From contig NC_012865.1 of the NCBI RefSeq assembly GCF_000026945.1, positions 62,001 through 126,000 on the forward strand: a DNA stretch of 64,000 nucleotides, read 5' to 3'. Made by a program: the position numbers and the translations under genes. The DNA comes from Candida dubliniensis CD36 (lineage: Eukaryota; Ascomycota; Pichiomycetes; Serinales; Debaryomycetaceae). The stretch's first letter is position 1. Every line of letters starts with the position of its first letter. Below the pieces are notes generated by a model. The model saw only the letters and a program-made list of their open reading frames with translations. It made no database searches and was not told the DNA's origin. Below, piece after piece: positions 46,689 through 57,352 of the stretch.

Positions 46689-47182
46689 AATCTTATTGAA
46701 TGTTGAACAAACCTGGAAAAAAAAAAAAAGCTAAAAGTTAAAAGAGAGTATAAATTTTGGTTATATTGTGACTCTCAATGGTTTGGGTTGTAAGATGAAA
46801 TATTATTTTATATAATAACAAGAGTGGAACATTTTCAATTCAGTATTATAAATACATTCTTTTTTTTTTAGGTGTTTGTCTTGTTTCGCCGCCCCTTCAA
46901 TGTTCTTCCTCCATGTCGCCTTTTTTTTTCCTTCGATTTAATTGCTACCCATTTGCATCTCTCATTTCTTTGTTACTTTATTAGCAAAAGATTCTACAAG
47001 ACAGACGTAAGGAGAGGCTATAACTACCCCATCAGGAAAACGAATAATAAACCAGTTATTAATAATTTATTTGCCGTTTCTTTTTCATTTGACACTGCTA
47101 AAAATATATTTACTATCTCTCTTGTTACAAATAAGAAAAAAAAAATTTCTAATAGTATTAGCTTAAACCAACCACCCCTTTC
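46689..47182. promoter_or_regulatory. UBA3 upstream region / RAD52 3' flank
   Basis: This 494-bp gap holds the UBA3 promoter. It contains an A12 run at about 46718 and T9-T10 runs near 46860 and 46920. A plus-strand open frame (46872-47330) runs antisense into the 3' end of RAD52; it looks like chance. Confidence 0.3.
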
Positions 47183-48823
47183 TTATTGGTCAACAGTTGT
47201 GGTTGCTGTTGTAGAACTATGTCCAACATTTGCAACACCATTTGTACCATTAACAGAAGTGGAAACAGCATGCGGTACACCTGGAGAAGGACTTTTACCT
47301 AGATTACCTCGTTTATTTGACCTTAGTTGAGGAGGCATTCCAATTCTCTTACCCATATTGTTGATATTATTATTATTATTTGATGCTATCATGGGTTTAT
47401 TAATTCTATTACTGGAAATGTTTACACCTAATGGCGACGGTGTCGTAGGGGCACCGTTTCTGACTTCACTTCGTTTAATTGGTGCAGATTTTGTGGGATC
47501 AACAGTTCTTCTCATATTGGGAGAGACAAATTTGGGATCAAATTGGACAATGCTTTTGGTCGCTGCTTCAACACTTGGCGATTGTTGTAATACCTCAGCT
47601 GACTTTGCATTTACAAAAGCATTCACAACCACAGGGGGATTTTGGTTAACTCGAACAGACTCGTTTTGGAGTTGTCGTTCAGATTTTTCATTATTTGCTA
47701 TAGCTACTTCCTTCTCTTGTTGTTTTAGTCCCTGATCCCGAATTTCCGGTGGATGGTAAGCACTTTGTGATTCTCCATCTAAAATATCATCACTAAACAT
47801 AAATGAATCATCCAATTCCTCAACTTCTTTACTCGTAGGAACATAGCTGACAACTTTGCTTGGCAGTTTTGGGGTAACAAAAGCTGCAGCGTGATGAGAA
47901 AGGGGCGGAATTTGCCCTGTACTCGTATTACCTTGATTTGTTCCTAAATTGGCAATATCAGATCCATTGTTCTGGTAGTTCTGTGGCCCATTAGCTGTAG
48001 TTAATCCTTTAGAAACTACGGTTTGGTCATTTTGTTGTTGTCCTGGATTTTCCAGCCGTAACACGTCTACCTGTTGCCTCTTTTGCTCTTCAAGTTTATT
48101 TTCGATTATTTTCTTCTTCCTTTCTCTTTCAACCAATAATGGATCGCGATAATAATTATCTGGATCAAATTCGACCGGAAATTCCTTCAACTTCTTCATT
48201 TGAGCAGTCAAGGTGTTGTCGTATAAACAATTACCCAAAAGATTACCAAAACATCTAAGACAACGTTTCACTCCATCTGTGAGTGCTTCTTTCTTGCATT
48301 TTTCAAATGCTGTAGCTTTGCTTTTACAATTGTTGACAAATCCATAACCTACATCTTCACGAAAAGTTCCATCCTTGAGTGTGAGACGGACAACCATAGA
48401 TACCCCTAGCGAAAATTTACCAACATTACCATGTGTATCTAAAAAATCAACTTGACATGACATAATTTGTGAATTCCACCCATTAAACCCAAATATTTCA
48501 TTAGCCAAATTGAGTGCTTTCCAACCTTCAATGTATGGAATTCTATGTCCACTTGGTCCTTCACGATAACTAACATACTCAGGACCCAATGATTTACTTA
48601 ATTTCGTTTCAATTTCCTTATATTCTTGTTCCGTGTACTCTTTAGGAACAAAATCAGACAGTTTGGTTGGATTTGCATGTTGTTCAATTGCCGGATTAAA
48701 ATAACTAGGTCGCGACTCCCCTGGTCTAAAAGGAAGTGTCTGTTGATTAGATTGAGGTTGTTTTGATTGTGGTTGTGGCTGTGGTTGTGGTTGCGGAGGT
48801 GCAGGTGCAGGTCTAGAGTTCAT
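47183..48823 (-). CDS. RAD52: Rad52 recombination mediator
   Basis: The protein has 546 residues. A Pro/Gln repeat leader (PQPQPQPQPQ) precedes the highly conserved DNA-binding and ring-forming domain at about 55-240. Its signature segments include RIPYIEGWKALNLANEIFGFNGWNSQI, EDVGYG and KCKKEALTDGVKRCLRCFGNLLGNC. The C-terminal half is low-complexity and would carry Rad51- and RPA-binding segments, with an acidic DDSFMFSDDILDGE stretch near 345. Rad52 loads Rad51 on RPA-coated DNA and anneals single strands. The domain is complete, with no break. Two DNA-repair genes, this one and MUS81, lie within 3 kb of each other. Confidence 0.97.
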   Translation of the reverse strand: MNSRPAPAPPQPQPQPQPQSKQPQSNQQTLPFRPGESRPSYFNPAIEQHANPTKLSDFVPKEYTEQEYKEIETKLSKSLGPEYVSYREGPSGHRIPYIEGWKALNLANEIFGFNGWNSQIMSCQVDFLDTHGNVGKFSLGVSMVVRLTLKDGTFREDVGYGFVNNCKSKATAFEKCKKEALTDGVKRCLRCFGNLLGNCLYDNTLTAQMKKLKEFPVEFDPDNYYRDPLLVERERKKKIIENKLEEQKRQQVDVLRLENPGQQQNDQTVVSKGLTTANGPQNYQNNGSDIANLGTNQGNTSTGQIPPLSHHAAAFVTPKLPSKVVSYVPTSKEVEELDDSFMFSDDILDGESQSAYHPPEIRDQGLKQQEKEVAIANNEKSERQLQNESVRVNQNPPVVVNAFVNAKSAEVLQQSPSVEAATKSIVQFDPKFVSPNMRRTVDPTKSAPIKRSEVRNGAPTTPSPLGVNISSNRINKPMIASNNNNNINNMGKRIGMPPQLRSNKRGNLGKSPSPGVPHAVSTSVNGTNGVANVGHSSTTATTTVDQ

Positions 48824-49124
48824 ATTGCAAAACTTTTAACTGTGTATGGGTGGAAGGGTTTGTGGATTATGAATATTTGTATTTATTCATAAAAGAAAAA
48901 GACGTGTTTGTAGGGATCTATGGAACGAAAAAAAAAAAAAAAAAAAAACAGAGAGAGAAAGAAGAAAAGAAACAGAACCGATTACGTAATATGCAATACC
49001 ATCTGTGTGTGAGGCTACCATGGCTGTTAGTGGATTTCTCTCTTCTTCTTGACTGTATCTTTTTTTTTTTTTTTTTTCTGTCTATAAACACGACAACCTC
49101 CAACCTAGAGTTTCGAAATATGAG
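48824..49124. promoter_or_regulatory. Divergent promoter RAD52 / small basic protein
   Basis: This 301-bp region is bracketed by an A19-type run (about 48930-48948) and a T18-type run (about 49061-49078). Paired A and T tracts like this mark nucleosome-poor bidirectional promoters in yeasts. A purine-rich GAGAGAGAAAGAAG stretch follows the A run. Confidence 0.4.
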
Positions 49125-49427
49125 ATGGATAATGACAAGGAATTCACAGAAAATGATAATAAGGTTCATATAAAACAACTGGATTTAAACTTTATTGTAA
49201 TTATACAATTGTCACTGGAGGTTTTATCCGCCATGAAGTTATCTGAAGTAAAGATAAAATCACCTACTAAAAAGCAACAAATTTCCACTAAAAGAGAAGC
49301 ACAAATCCTACAGTACAATGCCCAGCTTTTAGTAGAAGAAAGACAATCTCGTTATTCCAAAAGAACTGGGTTGACATTTGGCTCACCATCAGGATCTCCC
49401 AAAAAGAAAAAAGTCAAATTTGTATGA
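49125..49427 (+). CDS. Small basic protein, unidentified
   Basis: This is a 100-residue frame from ATG 49125; a second ATG at 49233 would give 64 residues and contains all of the protein-like part. From the second Met it is Lys/Arg-rich with two SPxK motifs (SPTKK and SPKKK), a helical middle (KREAQILQYNAQLLVEERQS) and a nuclear-localisation-like end (PKKKKVKFV). The N-terminal 36 residues are hydrophobic and less convincing. I do not recognise the family. CDK-type sites and a nuclear signal suggest a nuclear protein, as inference. It sits divergent to RAD52 and converges on SME1. Confidence 0.5.
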   Translation: MDNDKEFTENDNKVHIKQLDLNFIVIIQLSLEVLSAMKLSEVKIKSPTKKQQISTKREAQILQYNAQLLVEERQSRYSKRTGLTFGSPSGSPKKKKVKFV

Positions 49428-49504
49428 TATTAATTGGTAATTTCTCTAATTATATACATTTAATATACATGGTTATAACCAAAACAACTCTGGAGACGCT
49501 CTGC

Positions 49505-49765
49505 CTATACATCCAAGCTTGAAATCAAAGTAATATTATCACCCTTCAATAGTATTCGACCAAGTTCGGACTTTTTCCCATTTGATAATTCCACTGCATC
49601 GTCAATAACAATGTTCATAAACTCATCAAATCCTCTGATTTTGCCTTGAATCCTAGATTGTGTTTGTTCATATAACCATATAGTAACCACTGATTGTTGT
49701 TGTAAAAACTTAAATATAAGATTGATGGGTGGTAGATTAGTTTGTTTAGTTTGTTTTGATGACAT
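49505..49765 (-). CDS. SME1: Sm core protein E
   Basis: This 86-residue protein has both Sm motifs. Motif 1 covers [22 protein letters not shown] and motif 2 [14 protein letters not shown]. The N-terminal [20 protein letters not shown] is typical of SmE rather than other Sm proteins. It forms part of the seven-member ring on spliceosomal snRNAs. It is complete and unspliced here, and divergent from MUS81 across 207 bp with a T15 run. Confidence 0.96.
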   Translation of the reverse strand: MSSKQTKQTNLPPINLIFKFLQQQSVVTIWLYEQTQSRIQGKIRGFDEFMNIVIDDAVELSNGKKSELGRILLKGDNITLISSLDV

Positions 49766-49972
49766 TATTGAATGATTAAAGGTTTGTTTAAGTTAATGGT
49801 TTAACTTACAATTTAATTTGTATTTTTTTTTTTTTTCTTTCTTTTACCCGCTTCTCGCTCTCTCACAATTATACGGTTTTGTTTTGAAACACGCTTAAGA
49901 ACTCTCTTCTGTTTATTTTAATTTCTTTAACTTCCTTATTATATGTATCATTAATATCTCAATTACACTCAA

Positions 49973-51817
49973 ATGTCCGTTGTGAATGACGATTTTAAAC
50001 CATTACTCATAGAATGGGTTGAAGAAGAAGCCATAAATGCTACGAGAAGAGGATCAAAAATGGTCGATCTATATAACAAAATTTTATTTCAACTACGACA
50101 ATACCAACTTCCCATATGTGATTTGAAAACATTGAAACTGATCAAATACGTAGGTGATAAAACTGCAAATCAATTAAGAAAGAGGATTGCTAAACATTGT
50201 AAAGAAAAGGAATTGACATTACCTCGAGGGTTTATGGATGTCGCAGAAAAGCATCGTTTAGACTTGGAAGAATCCAACCTTTCACTGTCAACTTCAACCA
50301 CTAAAAATACAAACAAACGAGCTAAAGCTTCTGGCAATAGTAAATCAAAATATGTTCCCAAACATAGATCAGGAGGGTTTGCCATATTAATTGCATTGTA
50401 TCTTTATGATAAAGACCGAAACGGAATGACCAAAGAACGAATAATTGCCGGAGCCACCCCGTATTGTGATCGTTCATTCAGTAACAATGCCGCTTCCAAG
50501 GAATTTTATTCTGCATGGAGCTCTACTAAAACATTAGAGAACCATAATTTGATTTCAACCACTGGAAGATCCCCCAAAATTTATTTTTTGACTGACGAAG
50601 GGGTATCGTTGGCACAACAATTGAAGACTGCTATTGGGCTATCATCCCCTGCTCAAGGTAATAATATGGATGATAGAAATTTGATAATAGAGCAGTCATT
50701 TGATAATGGAGTTCGACTTGATACAAGTTTTGAATTATCATCACCAGCAGGGCGTGCAATGTTGAGTAGTTCGCCAATAAGGAGAATAAGCAATCCTGCT
50801 CACAGTAATAGAACCATTCAAAAGATATTAGAAAAGGAATTACGAAGTAGTGAACCCCTGCCATCCCTGCAACATGATGCTGGTAATAGAATTTATGATG
50901 GCATCAAGTATGAAGTCTGGAGAAAGGAAGATTATGAAGTAATAGTCTATATGGACAACCGGGAAATTAGATCACGAGCTGACAGAGACCATTTTCAAAA
51001 CAGATTACAAACACTTGGAGTCAAATGTGAGGTCAAACCATTATCTTCGGGAGATGTATTATGGGTTGGTAGAAACACAAGCACAGGCACTGAAGCTGTA
51101 TTGAATTATCTTTGTGAAAGGAAGAGACTTGACGATTTATATGATTCAATAAAAGATGGACGGTTCCAGGAGCAAAAGAATAGAATGAAGAAAACCGGTC
51201 TCAAGCATTGTTATTATCTTGTTGAAGATATGGTTAGTTATCAAGACAAAGTATCTAACTTGATGGATAGCATACAATCTTCCTTAACCCAAACAATGAC
51301 CACAGCAAGATTATATTTGAGACGGTTTAAAGATATTGATGAAACAACAGCATTTATTGCCTCTAACACTAAAGTAATTGAAACCTTTAAATCAGACTTG
51401 ATTGTCATCAAGCCTCAAGATATCAAAAACCAACAAGATTATTTAGATATCCTTTTAAAATTTAGAAACAAGTTTGAAAAAACACAACCCCACCAAGATA
51501 AACCAGACTATGAATGTGTTCAATTGTTTTCACGCTTTCAAGATATGTTGGGTAAAACAAACCAAATGACTGTAAAGGAAATGTTTATATTGATGTTGAT
51601 GACAATTAGAGGAGTATCTTTAGAAAAGGCAGTGGTCATACAAAATCGATTCCCAACACCAAAGAGTTTACTTGAGTATTATCATACAGAGCATGCTACT
51701 ACCGAAGCGAATGTTAAAAGAGACTTGATGATGAACGAGTTTAAAGATCAAATTGGTAATAAAAAAATTGGTAAAGCTTTACTGGAAAAGATTTATAATG
51801 TTTGGGGCAAACCTTGA
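49973..51817 (+). CDS. MUS81: Mus81 structure-specific endonuclease catalytic subunit
   Basis: The protein has 614 residues. An N-terminal helix-hairpin-helix domain (about 1-90) is followed by a winged-helix region (about 125-220, with GGFAILIALY). The ERCC4-type nuclease starts at VIVYMDNREIRSR (about 323-335) and has the signature ERKRLDD at about 380-386. A C-terminal helix-hairpin-helix segment ends the protein (ISNR-like VSLEKAVVIQNRFPTPKSLLEYY). With Mms4 it cuts stalled forks, 3' flaps and recombination intermediates. All visible catalytic acidic and basic residues are kept. It is close to the yeast length of 632. Confidence 0.96.
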   Translation: MSVVNDDFKPLLIEWVEEEAINATRRGSKMVDLYNKILFQLRQYQLPICDLKTLKLIKYVGDKTANQLRKRIAKHCKEKELTLPRGFMDVAEKHRLDLEESNLSLSTSTTKNTNKRAKASGNSKSKYVPKHRSGGFAILIALYLYDKDRNGMTKERIIAGATPYCDRSFSNNAASKEFYSAWSSTKTLENHNLISTTGRSPKIYFLTDEGVSLAQQLKTAIGLSSPAQGNNMDDRNLIIEQSFDNGVRLDTSFELSSPAGRAMLSSSPIRRISNPAHSNRTIQKILEKELRSSEPLPSLQHDAGNRIYDGIKYEVWRKEDYEVIVYMDNREIRSRADRDHFQNRLQTLGVKCEVKPLSSGDVLWVGRNTSTGTEAVLNYLCERKRLDDLYDSIKDGRFQEQKNRMKKTGLKHCYYLVEDMVSYQDKVSNLMDSIQSSLTQTMTTARLYLRRFKDIDETTAFIASNTKVIETFKSDLIVIKPQDIKNQQDYLDILLKFRNKFEKTQPHQDKPDYECVQLFSRFQDMLGKTNQMTVKEMFILMLMTIRGVSLEKAVVIQNRFPTPKSLLEYYHTEHATTEANVKRDLMMNEFKDQIGNKKIGKALLEKIYNVWGKP

Positions 51818-52039
51818 AGAAAGGAGTAGAATATTGGCTGCAAGAAGTTTAGGAAGTTAGAGTATTTGGTAGTGTATAAATATACAAATATTGTTAGGAG
51901 TATTTTTTTTGTTTGTGAACTAGGTTGAAACGAATAAATCGAAAAAAAAAAAATAAAAAAAGAAAAAATTTTCTTATAAGGAAAAAGGCCCTATAAGAAT
52001 CGATTTCAACCACAGTAATATATCAACTTTAGTTACAGG

Positions 52040-52945
52040 ATGGGCAGAAATGTGTTAAAATATGGAGGTAAATCAGGGATATTACCAAAAGTAAGACCAA
52101 TTTTCAGAAAACCAATTCGTCCACCCACCGAATATGAACAAGCAAAAGAAGACAGTATAGAAACTGGGTATGCCGAGGGTATTCCTTTACCGAAGATTAA
52201 CGGGAAAGAAGTTTCTCGTAAACAACCACCAAAGAAATATGTCACTGTTGAACAAAGAATAAATCAAATTAAGTTTCCAGAATTGACATTAAAACAAATG
52301 AACGAATTACCTGCAGAAGAAAGGGATGCTTATAAAAGACAATATTATCGTGCACAATTCTTAAAAGAAGCTTATTTACAAGAAGAGAAAAGATTAAATA
52401 GAATTGATGAATTGAAAGAAAAAGTACATCAACAAAATTTGGAACGTCAAGCACGTTTGCAACAAGAGGAAAAATTGGAACATCAAAATAAAACCATCGA
52501 GGGATTACCTACGATGCAAGCATTATTAGATAAAGGTATGATGAGAAGACGAACTAAAGAGGAAATTGAGTTATTGAAAGAACAAAGAAATTTGAATAGA
52601 AAGCTTAAGGAGTTGCAAGACAAAGAAAACCAAGCACAAAAGGTATTGGAATTATACCATGCTGCTGCTAATTTCATCACTACTGAAGAACAGTTGGAAG
52701 AGGCCATTCATAGAGCATTTGAAGTGGATGTTGGTGTATTTGAAGGAAACCACACCACAATTGAAGCCAAGTTGGAAAATAGACTGTTGGGCTATTTGAC
52801 TGCTGAAGCTAACGAACAAAAGATTAAAGATGCAGTATTGGGTGAAATTGATGGTAAACCAGGATTACAACAAGTTAAAGAATTATTGAGTGGGGAAAGA
52901 GAGAAGGTCAAAAGACAAGCTCAATTGAATCTTAAAAACAACTAA
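52040..52945 (+). CDS. PET123: Mitochondrial small-subunit ribosomal protein Pet123 (mS26)
   Basis: This 301-residue, highly charged helical protein starts MGRNVLKYGGKSGILPKVRPIF, which resembles yeast Pet123 (MGKGAAKYGFKSG...). A later segment RRRTKEEIELLKEQRNLNRKLKELQ also corresponds to yeast. The middle is a long basic coiled coil. It is a fungal subunit of the mitochondrial 37S ribosome. There is no cleavable presequence typical of other matrix proteins, as in yeast. An A12 tract and an A/T-rich stretch lie just upstream (about 51941-51970). Confidence 0.85.
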   Translation: MGRNVLKYGGKSGILPKVRPIFRKPIRPPTEYEQAKEDSIETGYAEGIPLPKINGKEVSRKQPPKKYVTVEQRINQIKFPELTLKQMNELPAEERDAYKRQYYRAQFLKEAYLQEEKRLNRIDELKEKVHQQNLERQARLQQEEKLEHQNKTIEGLPTMQALLDKGMMRRRTKEEIELLKEQRNLNRKLKELQDKENQAQKVLELYHAAANFITTEEQLEEAIHRAFEVDVGVFEGNHTTIEAKLENRLLGYLTAEANEQKIKDAVLGEIDGKPGLQQVKELLSGEREKVKRQAQLNLKNN

Positions 52946-53245
52946 AAAGAGTAGCACACATAGAAAACTTACCAATTGTAAATAGTAAATAAAAGCAAGT
53001 TAATGTATTCTAGTTCCAGTTAGTCAGCTAACATTCTTGTAAGATCATTTCATTTTTAATTTCTTTTTATAGAGGGAGTTTATGTGTTAAAGCAGGATCA
53101 CCAAATAGCAATACAAAGAGAAGAGAATGCTTGAGAATTCAAGGAGAAGAAAAAAAAAAAAAAAAAAACTGAAATAAAATAACAAATCTCAAAACTCATC
53201 GACGGTTTCTCTTCCCCCATTTGATTATTGCATATTCTATTTAAC

Positions 53246-55234
53246 ATGACATCATTTGATATTGAGTTCACGAAGGTGTATAATTATCAATCACTTTTCA
53301 ACAAAGTTTTGAACAAGCGTTTGAAATATGTTCTTAATATCAATCTAATATTGTCTTTCATTCTAGCATTAATATATGAATTTATGCCCACGGCGAATTC
53401 AAACTCGGATACCAGTCATTCCATTTGGCAAAGCATTCCTGTATTAATATGCGTTAAAATTCCAATCATTTTTTGCACTTTAAGTATAATTCGTCAAGTC
53501 CGTAAACAATTTTTGATAGTTGAATATTCTCATCATAAAACATTGGGAGCACAAATCTATTATTCAATTTTATCATTCCAATTTTTGATCAATTGGTTAG
53601 GGTATTTTGTATCTAGTTGGCTAATATTCGGTGTGGTGATATTTTCCACCCTGAAATTAAAATTCAACTTGTCAGATTATTATATATTATCCAAAGAGTA
53701 TCGTCAACATCCGATAATTAACGATCAATGGGTTTATTATTGGTATAATCCTGTTTTCATTTCATTTTTTTATACTTGCAATCAATTGATCTTTCAAAGA
53801 CAACGTTTGAATTTTGAAATTGGGCATACTAGAAATAAACCTCAAAACTATTTGTTCAAGCATCTCCCTATTTTGTTGGGTAATTCTTTGGGATTGAATT
53901 TGTTTGTGATATCGTTAACTCCTATAACTTATTGGTTAGTCAAATATTATATTTATAAAAGTTTCATTTTGATCATATTGATTTTCAGATTGGATAGTAA
54001 TATTATCCCTAAGAATAATACTAATTGGATAACATATTTACAGTTGAGCTATTTATCATTTTTCATTATCTTGAGTTGGGAAATTGTCAATCATGTTTTC
54101 AATGTATATTCGACTATTGGATGTCTTGATGGAAATAAACCAATTTCAAGCTACAGTGCCGATCCACTCAATTGTTTATTATCAGGGTTACGTGATGTGG
54201 ACCCGAACTATCAATTGAGTAGGTTGGCAGCTTTCCAAGAATTGGCATATTTATCAACTAGTTCAGATAAAGAGGCCCTCAAATTGCGTTTGAAAATTTT
54301 TAGTTTTCGTTCCAAGAAACTGAATGCTTGGTCTTCATTATTGGAAGAGTGTGCATTAGTAATAAAGGAAACTACTGATAGAATCAATTATCGAAGTACT
54401 AGTGATTTGAATGCATTAAAGAGTTTAGAGATTACTGGACTTAAAGGCAATATCAATAATTACAGTAATAACAAACAGAATTCAGATAGCTTATTTGGGA
54501 ACTCGTTTATTAATACTAGTCCTATTGATAAAAAGTCGCTGGAATTAATCAAAAAATATCAATCTGATACATCTTCCACTACTGGGGCTAAAAAGAAATC
54601 CAATAAAGTGCAAGGATTCTTTTCATCAATTCAACTTTTTGTCTCACAACTTTTTGGAAATTTACAAAAAACAATTGGCGACACCAATCAATTGCAAGAA
54701 AAATTTACTAAACTGTTTAATTTCAAAGACTATTTGCAGATTTATCAGAACTACAAGGATAAATTCTTACAAACCTATATTGGGGTATTCTTCAGAATCA
54801 CAATAAAAAGAGACAACGAATCAAGGATAATCAACCCCATCAATTTCTGCAACTCGGTTATTGCTATATCAAACTTGTTACAATATTCAATCGAAGAGGA
54901 CAAATATGTTATAATTAGTAATGATGACGTTTGTAAAGTTTTAAATTTACTTGAAAAACCAATCAGAGCTACAACAAACTATATTGATTATTTACCAGCA
55001 TCGGTTTATGTGCCGCAAAATTCTCAAACTAAAAAACATAGCTGTTTGATGGGGAAATTACACGATTTGTCTATGCATGAATTCTATGAAATCTGTATTC
55101 GCTTTAATGGGAAATTGAATGATTTGATATTAACACCAAGAACTTATAAATTGGTGAAATGGGTGATTGATAAAGAAATTGCTATTCAGCAAGAAATTCA
55201 AAAACAAAAACACCAAAAGATAAATTTAAAATGA
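53246..55234 (+). CDS. NDC1: Ndc1, transmembrane nucleoporin / spindle-pole-body insertion factor
   Basis: The protein has 662 residues from ATG 53246; the open frame starts six codons earlier at TTG. The N-terminal half has about six membrane segments. The junction segment HVFNVYSTIGCLDGNKPIS followed by LLSGLRDVDPNYQLSRLAAFQELAYLS is characteristic of Ndc1. The C-terminal half is soluble and helical. Ndc1 anchors nuclear pore complexes and the spindle pole body in the nuclear envelope. Length matches the yeast protein (655). It converges on NHX1. Confidence 0.9.
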   Translation: MTSFDIEFTKVYNYQSLFNKVLNKRLKYVLNINLILSFILALIYEFMPTANSNSDTSHSIWQSIPVLICVKIPIIFCTLSIIRQVRKQFLIVEYSHHKTLGAQIYYSILSFQFLINWLGYFVSSWLIFGVVIFSTLKLKFNLSDYYILSKEYRQHPIINDQWVYYWYNPVFISFFYTCNQLIFQRQRLNFEIGHTRNKPQNYLFKHLPILLGNSLGLNLFVISLTPITYWLVKYYIYKSFILIILIFRLDSNIIPKNNTNWITYLQLSYLSFFIILSWEIVNHVFNVYSTIGCLDGNKPISSYSADPLNCLLSGLRDVDPNYQLSRLAAFQELAYLSTSSDKEALKLRLKIFSFRSKKLNAWSSLLEECALVIKETTDRINYRSTSDLNALKSLEITGLKGNINNYSNNKQNSDSLFGNSFINTSPIDKKSLELIKKYQSDTSSTTGAKKKSNKVQGFFSSIQLFVSQLFGNLQKTIGDTNQLQEKFTKLFNFKDYLQIYQNYKDKFLQTYIGVFFRITIKRDNESRIINPINFCNSVIAISNLLQYSIEEDKYVIISNDDVCKVLNLLEKPIRATTNYIDYLPASVYVPQNSQTKKHSCLMGKLHDLSMHEFYEICIRFNGKLNDLILTPRTYKLVKWVIDKEIAIQQEIQKQKHQKINLK

Positions 55235-55348
55235 AAAAAAAAAAAAAAAAGCGAAACAAGACAGAAATTTGAAGCTTATTTAACTCAAAAATCAAATAAA
55301 TATGTATAATAATAATTATAAAATCAATATATGTGAAATCTATTTGAA

Positions 55349-57352
55349 TTAACTATGGTTTCTTTTGCCATTACCGTTCCCGATACTATTTAGATTGCTT
55401 GTACTATTATTTTGACTCGATTGTCCCGTTGACGGTAAAGTATCTAATAATACCGGTTTCAATACCTCTTCATCAAATCTAGTAAACCACTTTGCATGTT
55501 CTTCAGCACTCAAAATTGCTCCCAACACCCCTCCCCTGTCATTGTTGTTATTACTACTGATATTGCTATTACTATTGGATAACGATCCACTAATGAAATC
55601 ATCAACATCGCTCCCAACAATTTCGTCGTCATCGTCATCGTCATTATTAACATTGGCAAAATTACTTGTAGAGCTATTACCAGTGCTGGGCACTCCACCG
55701 TGTTCTTGATCTAGTAGATTGACTGCTGACAAATTGTCTTTATAATTTGAAAGTTTTGAAGATCTAGCAAACCTTCTGTTTCCGTAAATGTTTTGACCCT
55801 TGTTAGCCACTGTGGAAATATTTGACTGTTGCAGTTGTTGTGGGAAACGAGGTGGTGGTGCTTCAATATCAAATTCGTCATCCAGAAAGTCTCCGGATTC
55901 ATCAACACATCCAATTTTGATACCTAAAATTTCCAACATTGATGCTGTAGTACCACCAAACAAGATAACTGTTAAAACAACAACAACTAATACAGTTGCC
56001 AATAGTGTCCATTTCGCTTCTCCGCTAAATCCCATGGCCAAGGCTACACCAACCGCACCTCTTAACCCTGCCCAGAAAATCATCATTTGATATGAATGAG
56101 AAATCTCATCGGGCATGTTGATCATATTTCCCGCTGATGTTGACAAATTACCTGCAGAATATCTCTCAAACCTTGTTCGGTAGAAGAAGTTTAAAAATCT
56201 CGACAATGGGAAAACTGCAGACCATCTAGCTACACAAATAGCAATAAATGCAACAATAATCAACATTGGTTTAAACACTAATTCAACCTCAGTGAACAAC
56301 GACAACCCCAAGTAGATAAATATAAAATTTTCAGACAATTGGGCCAATAATTGGAATATATACTTGGTGGCAATTTGCGTTCTTCTCGACATATTGAAAT
56401 AAGCATAATGTTTTAAAGTAATACCACAAAATAACAAAGAAACAATACCTGACATATGGGAACCATTGGAAAAGAAGTATGACTGGTAAGCAAATAATAA
56501 CACTAAGCAGGTTTCAATTTGAGGATACCTTCTGATATGAGAATGCTTCAAAATCAATGCCACCAAAATGCCAATAAAAATACCGATAATAGTTGAAATT
56601 GTGAATGTCATTAAAAACAACCCTACCCCTTGGAAAAATGAGGAAAATCTAACTGGCTGACCGTGGAATTTTTGACAAGTTTCAAACATGACAATGGAAA
56701 TAGCATCATTCAACAATGATTCACCAAATATAATGGTGTATAGTTTAGGGTCCACTTTGTAGGCATTGAAAATAGATAAAATTGTCACCGGATCAGTGGC
56801 AGATAAAGTTGCCCCCACAGCCAAGGCGTCAACAAATTCCAAACTAACATTATCCAACCCTAAGGCTGTCCAGATGTAAAGAATTATCCCTACAACTAAT
56901 GCAGATATAAATGTCCCTGGGATAGCAAATGTCAAAATACTACCTAGATTCCTAAAGAAGTTTGCTTGATGTAGTTCGTATCCACTGTTCAATATAATTG
57001 GAGGTAATAAAATATTGAAAAAGTATCCTGGGTTGAATTTAACTGCATCCTGGATGTAATGACCCGGTGACATTCTAATGATCAATCCCACAATCATACC
57101 ACAAAAAATACTCAATACTGTTTCATGGATGGCTTTGATTCTTCGTTGTTGTAAGAAATATGATGACCAAAGGGCACTCATTAATAAAAACAACAAGATA
57201 AACAATGCCCAACTTGAGAAAATTTCGTTCTCAACTGGATTTGAATCTTCAGCATCATCGGGAGTAGTTAGATCTGATGTGTCTTCTTCCAAATCACCAG
57301 ATATGGCTCGTTTTAGCAATATCTTGGCCGCGTATATTGTTAGACTAGACAT
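55349..57352 (-). CDS. NHX1: Endosomal Na+(K+)/H+ exchanger Nhx1
   Basis: This 667-residue cation/proton antiporter has about 12 membrane segments. The family motifs are clear: FFNILLPPIIL near 112 (the amiloride-site segment), GATLSATDPVTIL near 183, GESLLNDAISIVMFE near 210 and GLRGAVGVALAM. The N-terminus includes a signal-like segment and an acidic stretch. The tail is hydrophilic with acidic DDDDDDE and Asn-rich repeats. Nhx1 (Vps44) controls pH in late endosomes and is required for vacuolar trafficking. It is the eukaryotic NHE/NHX type, not the plasma-membrane Nha1. Upstream is a pair of Rim101-like sites at about 57614-57640. Confidence 0.95.
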   Translation of the reverse strand: MSSLTIYAAKILLKRAISGDLEEDTSDLTTPDDAEDSNPVENEIFSSWALFILLFLLMSALWSSYFLQQRRIKAIHETVLSIFCGMIVGLIIRMSPGHYIQDAVKFNPGYFFNILLPPIILNSGYELHQANFFRNLGSILTFAIPGTFISALVVGIILYIWTALGLDNVSLEFVDALAVGATLSATDPVTILSIFNAYKVDPKLYTIIFGESLLNDAISIVMFETCQKFHGQPVRFSSFFQGVGLFLMTFTISTIIGIFIGILVALILKHSHIRRYPQIETCLVLLFAYQSYFFSNGSHMSGIVSLLFCGITLKHYAYFNMSRRTQIATKYIFQLLAQLSENFIFIYLGLSLFTEVELVFKPMLIIVAFIAICVARWSAVFPLSRFLNFFYRTRFERYSAGNLSTSAGNMINMPDEISHSYQMMIFWAGLRGAVGVALAMGFSGEAKWTLLATVLVVVVLTVILFGGTTASMLEILGIKIGCVDESGDFLDDEFDIEAPPPRFPQQLQQSNISTVANKGQNIYGNRRFARSSKLSNYKDNLSAVNLLDQEHGGVPSTGNSSTSNFANVNNDDDDDDEIVGSDVDDFISGSLSNSNSNISSNNNNDRGGVLGAILSAEEHAKWFTRFDEEVLKPVLLDTLPSTGQSSQNNSTSNLNSIGNGNGKRNHS

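Noticed and set aside
46872..47330. 152-codon plus-strand frame overlapping the 3' end of RAD52
   Set aside because: Runs antisense into a well-supported gene, Phe-rich start from a T-run, no family resemblance.
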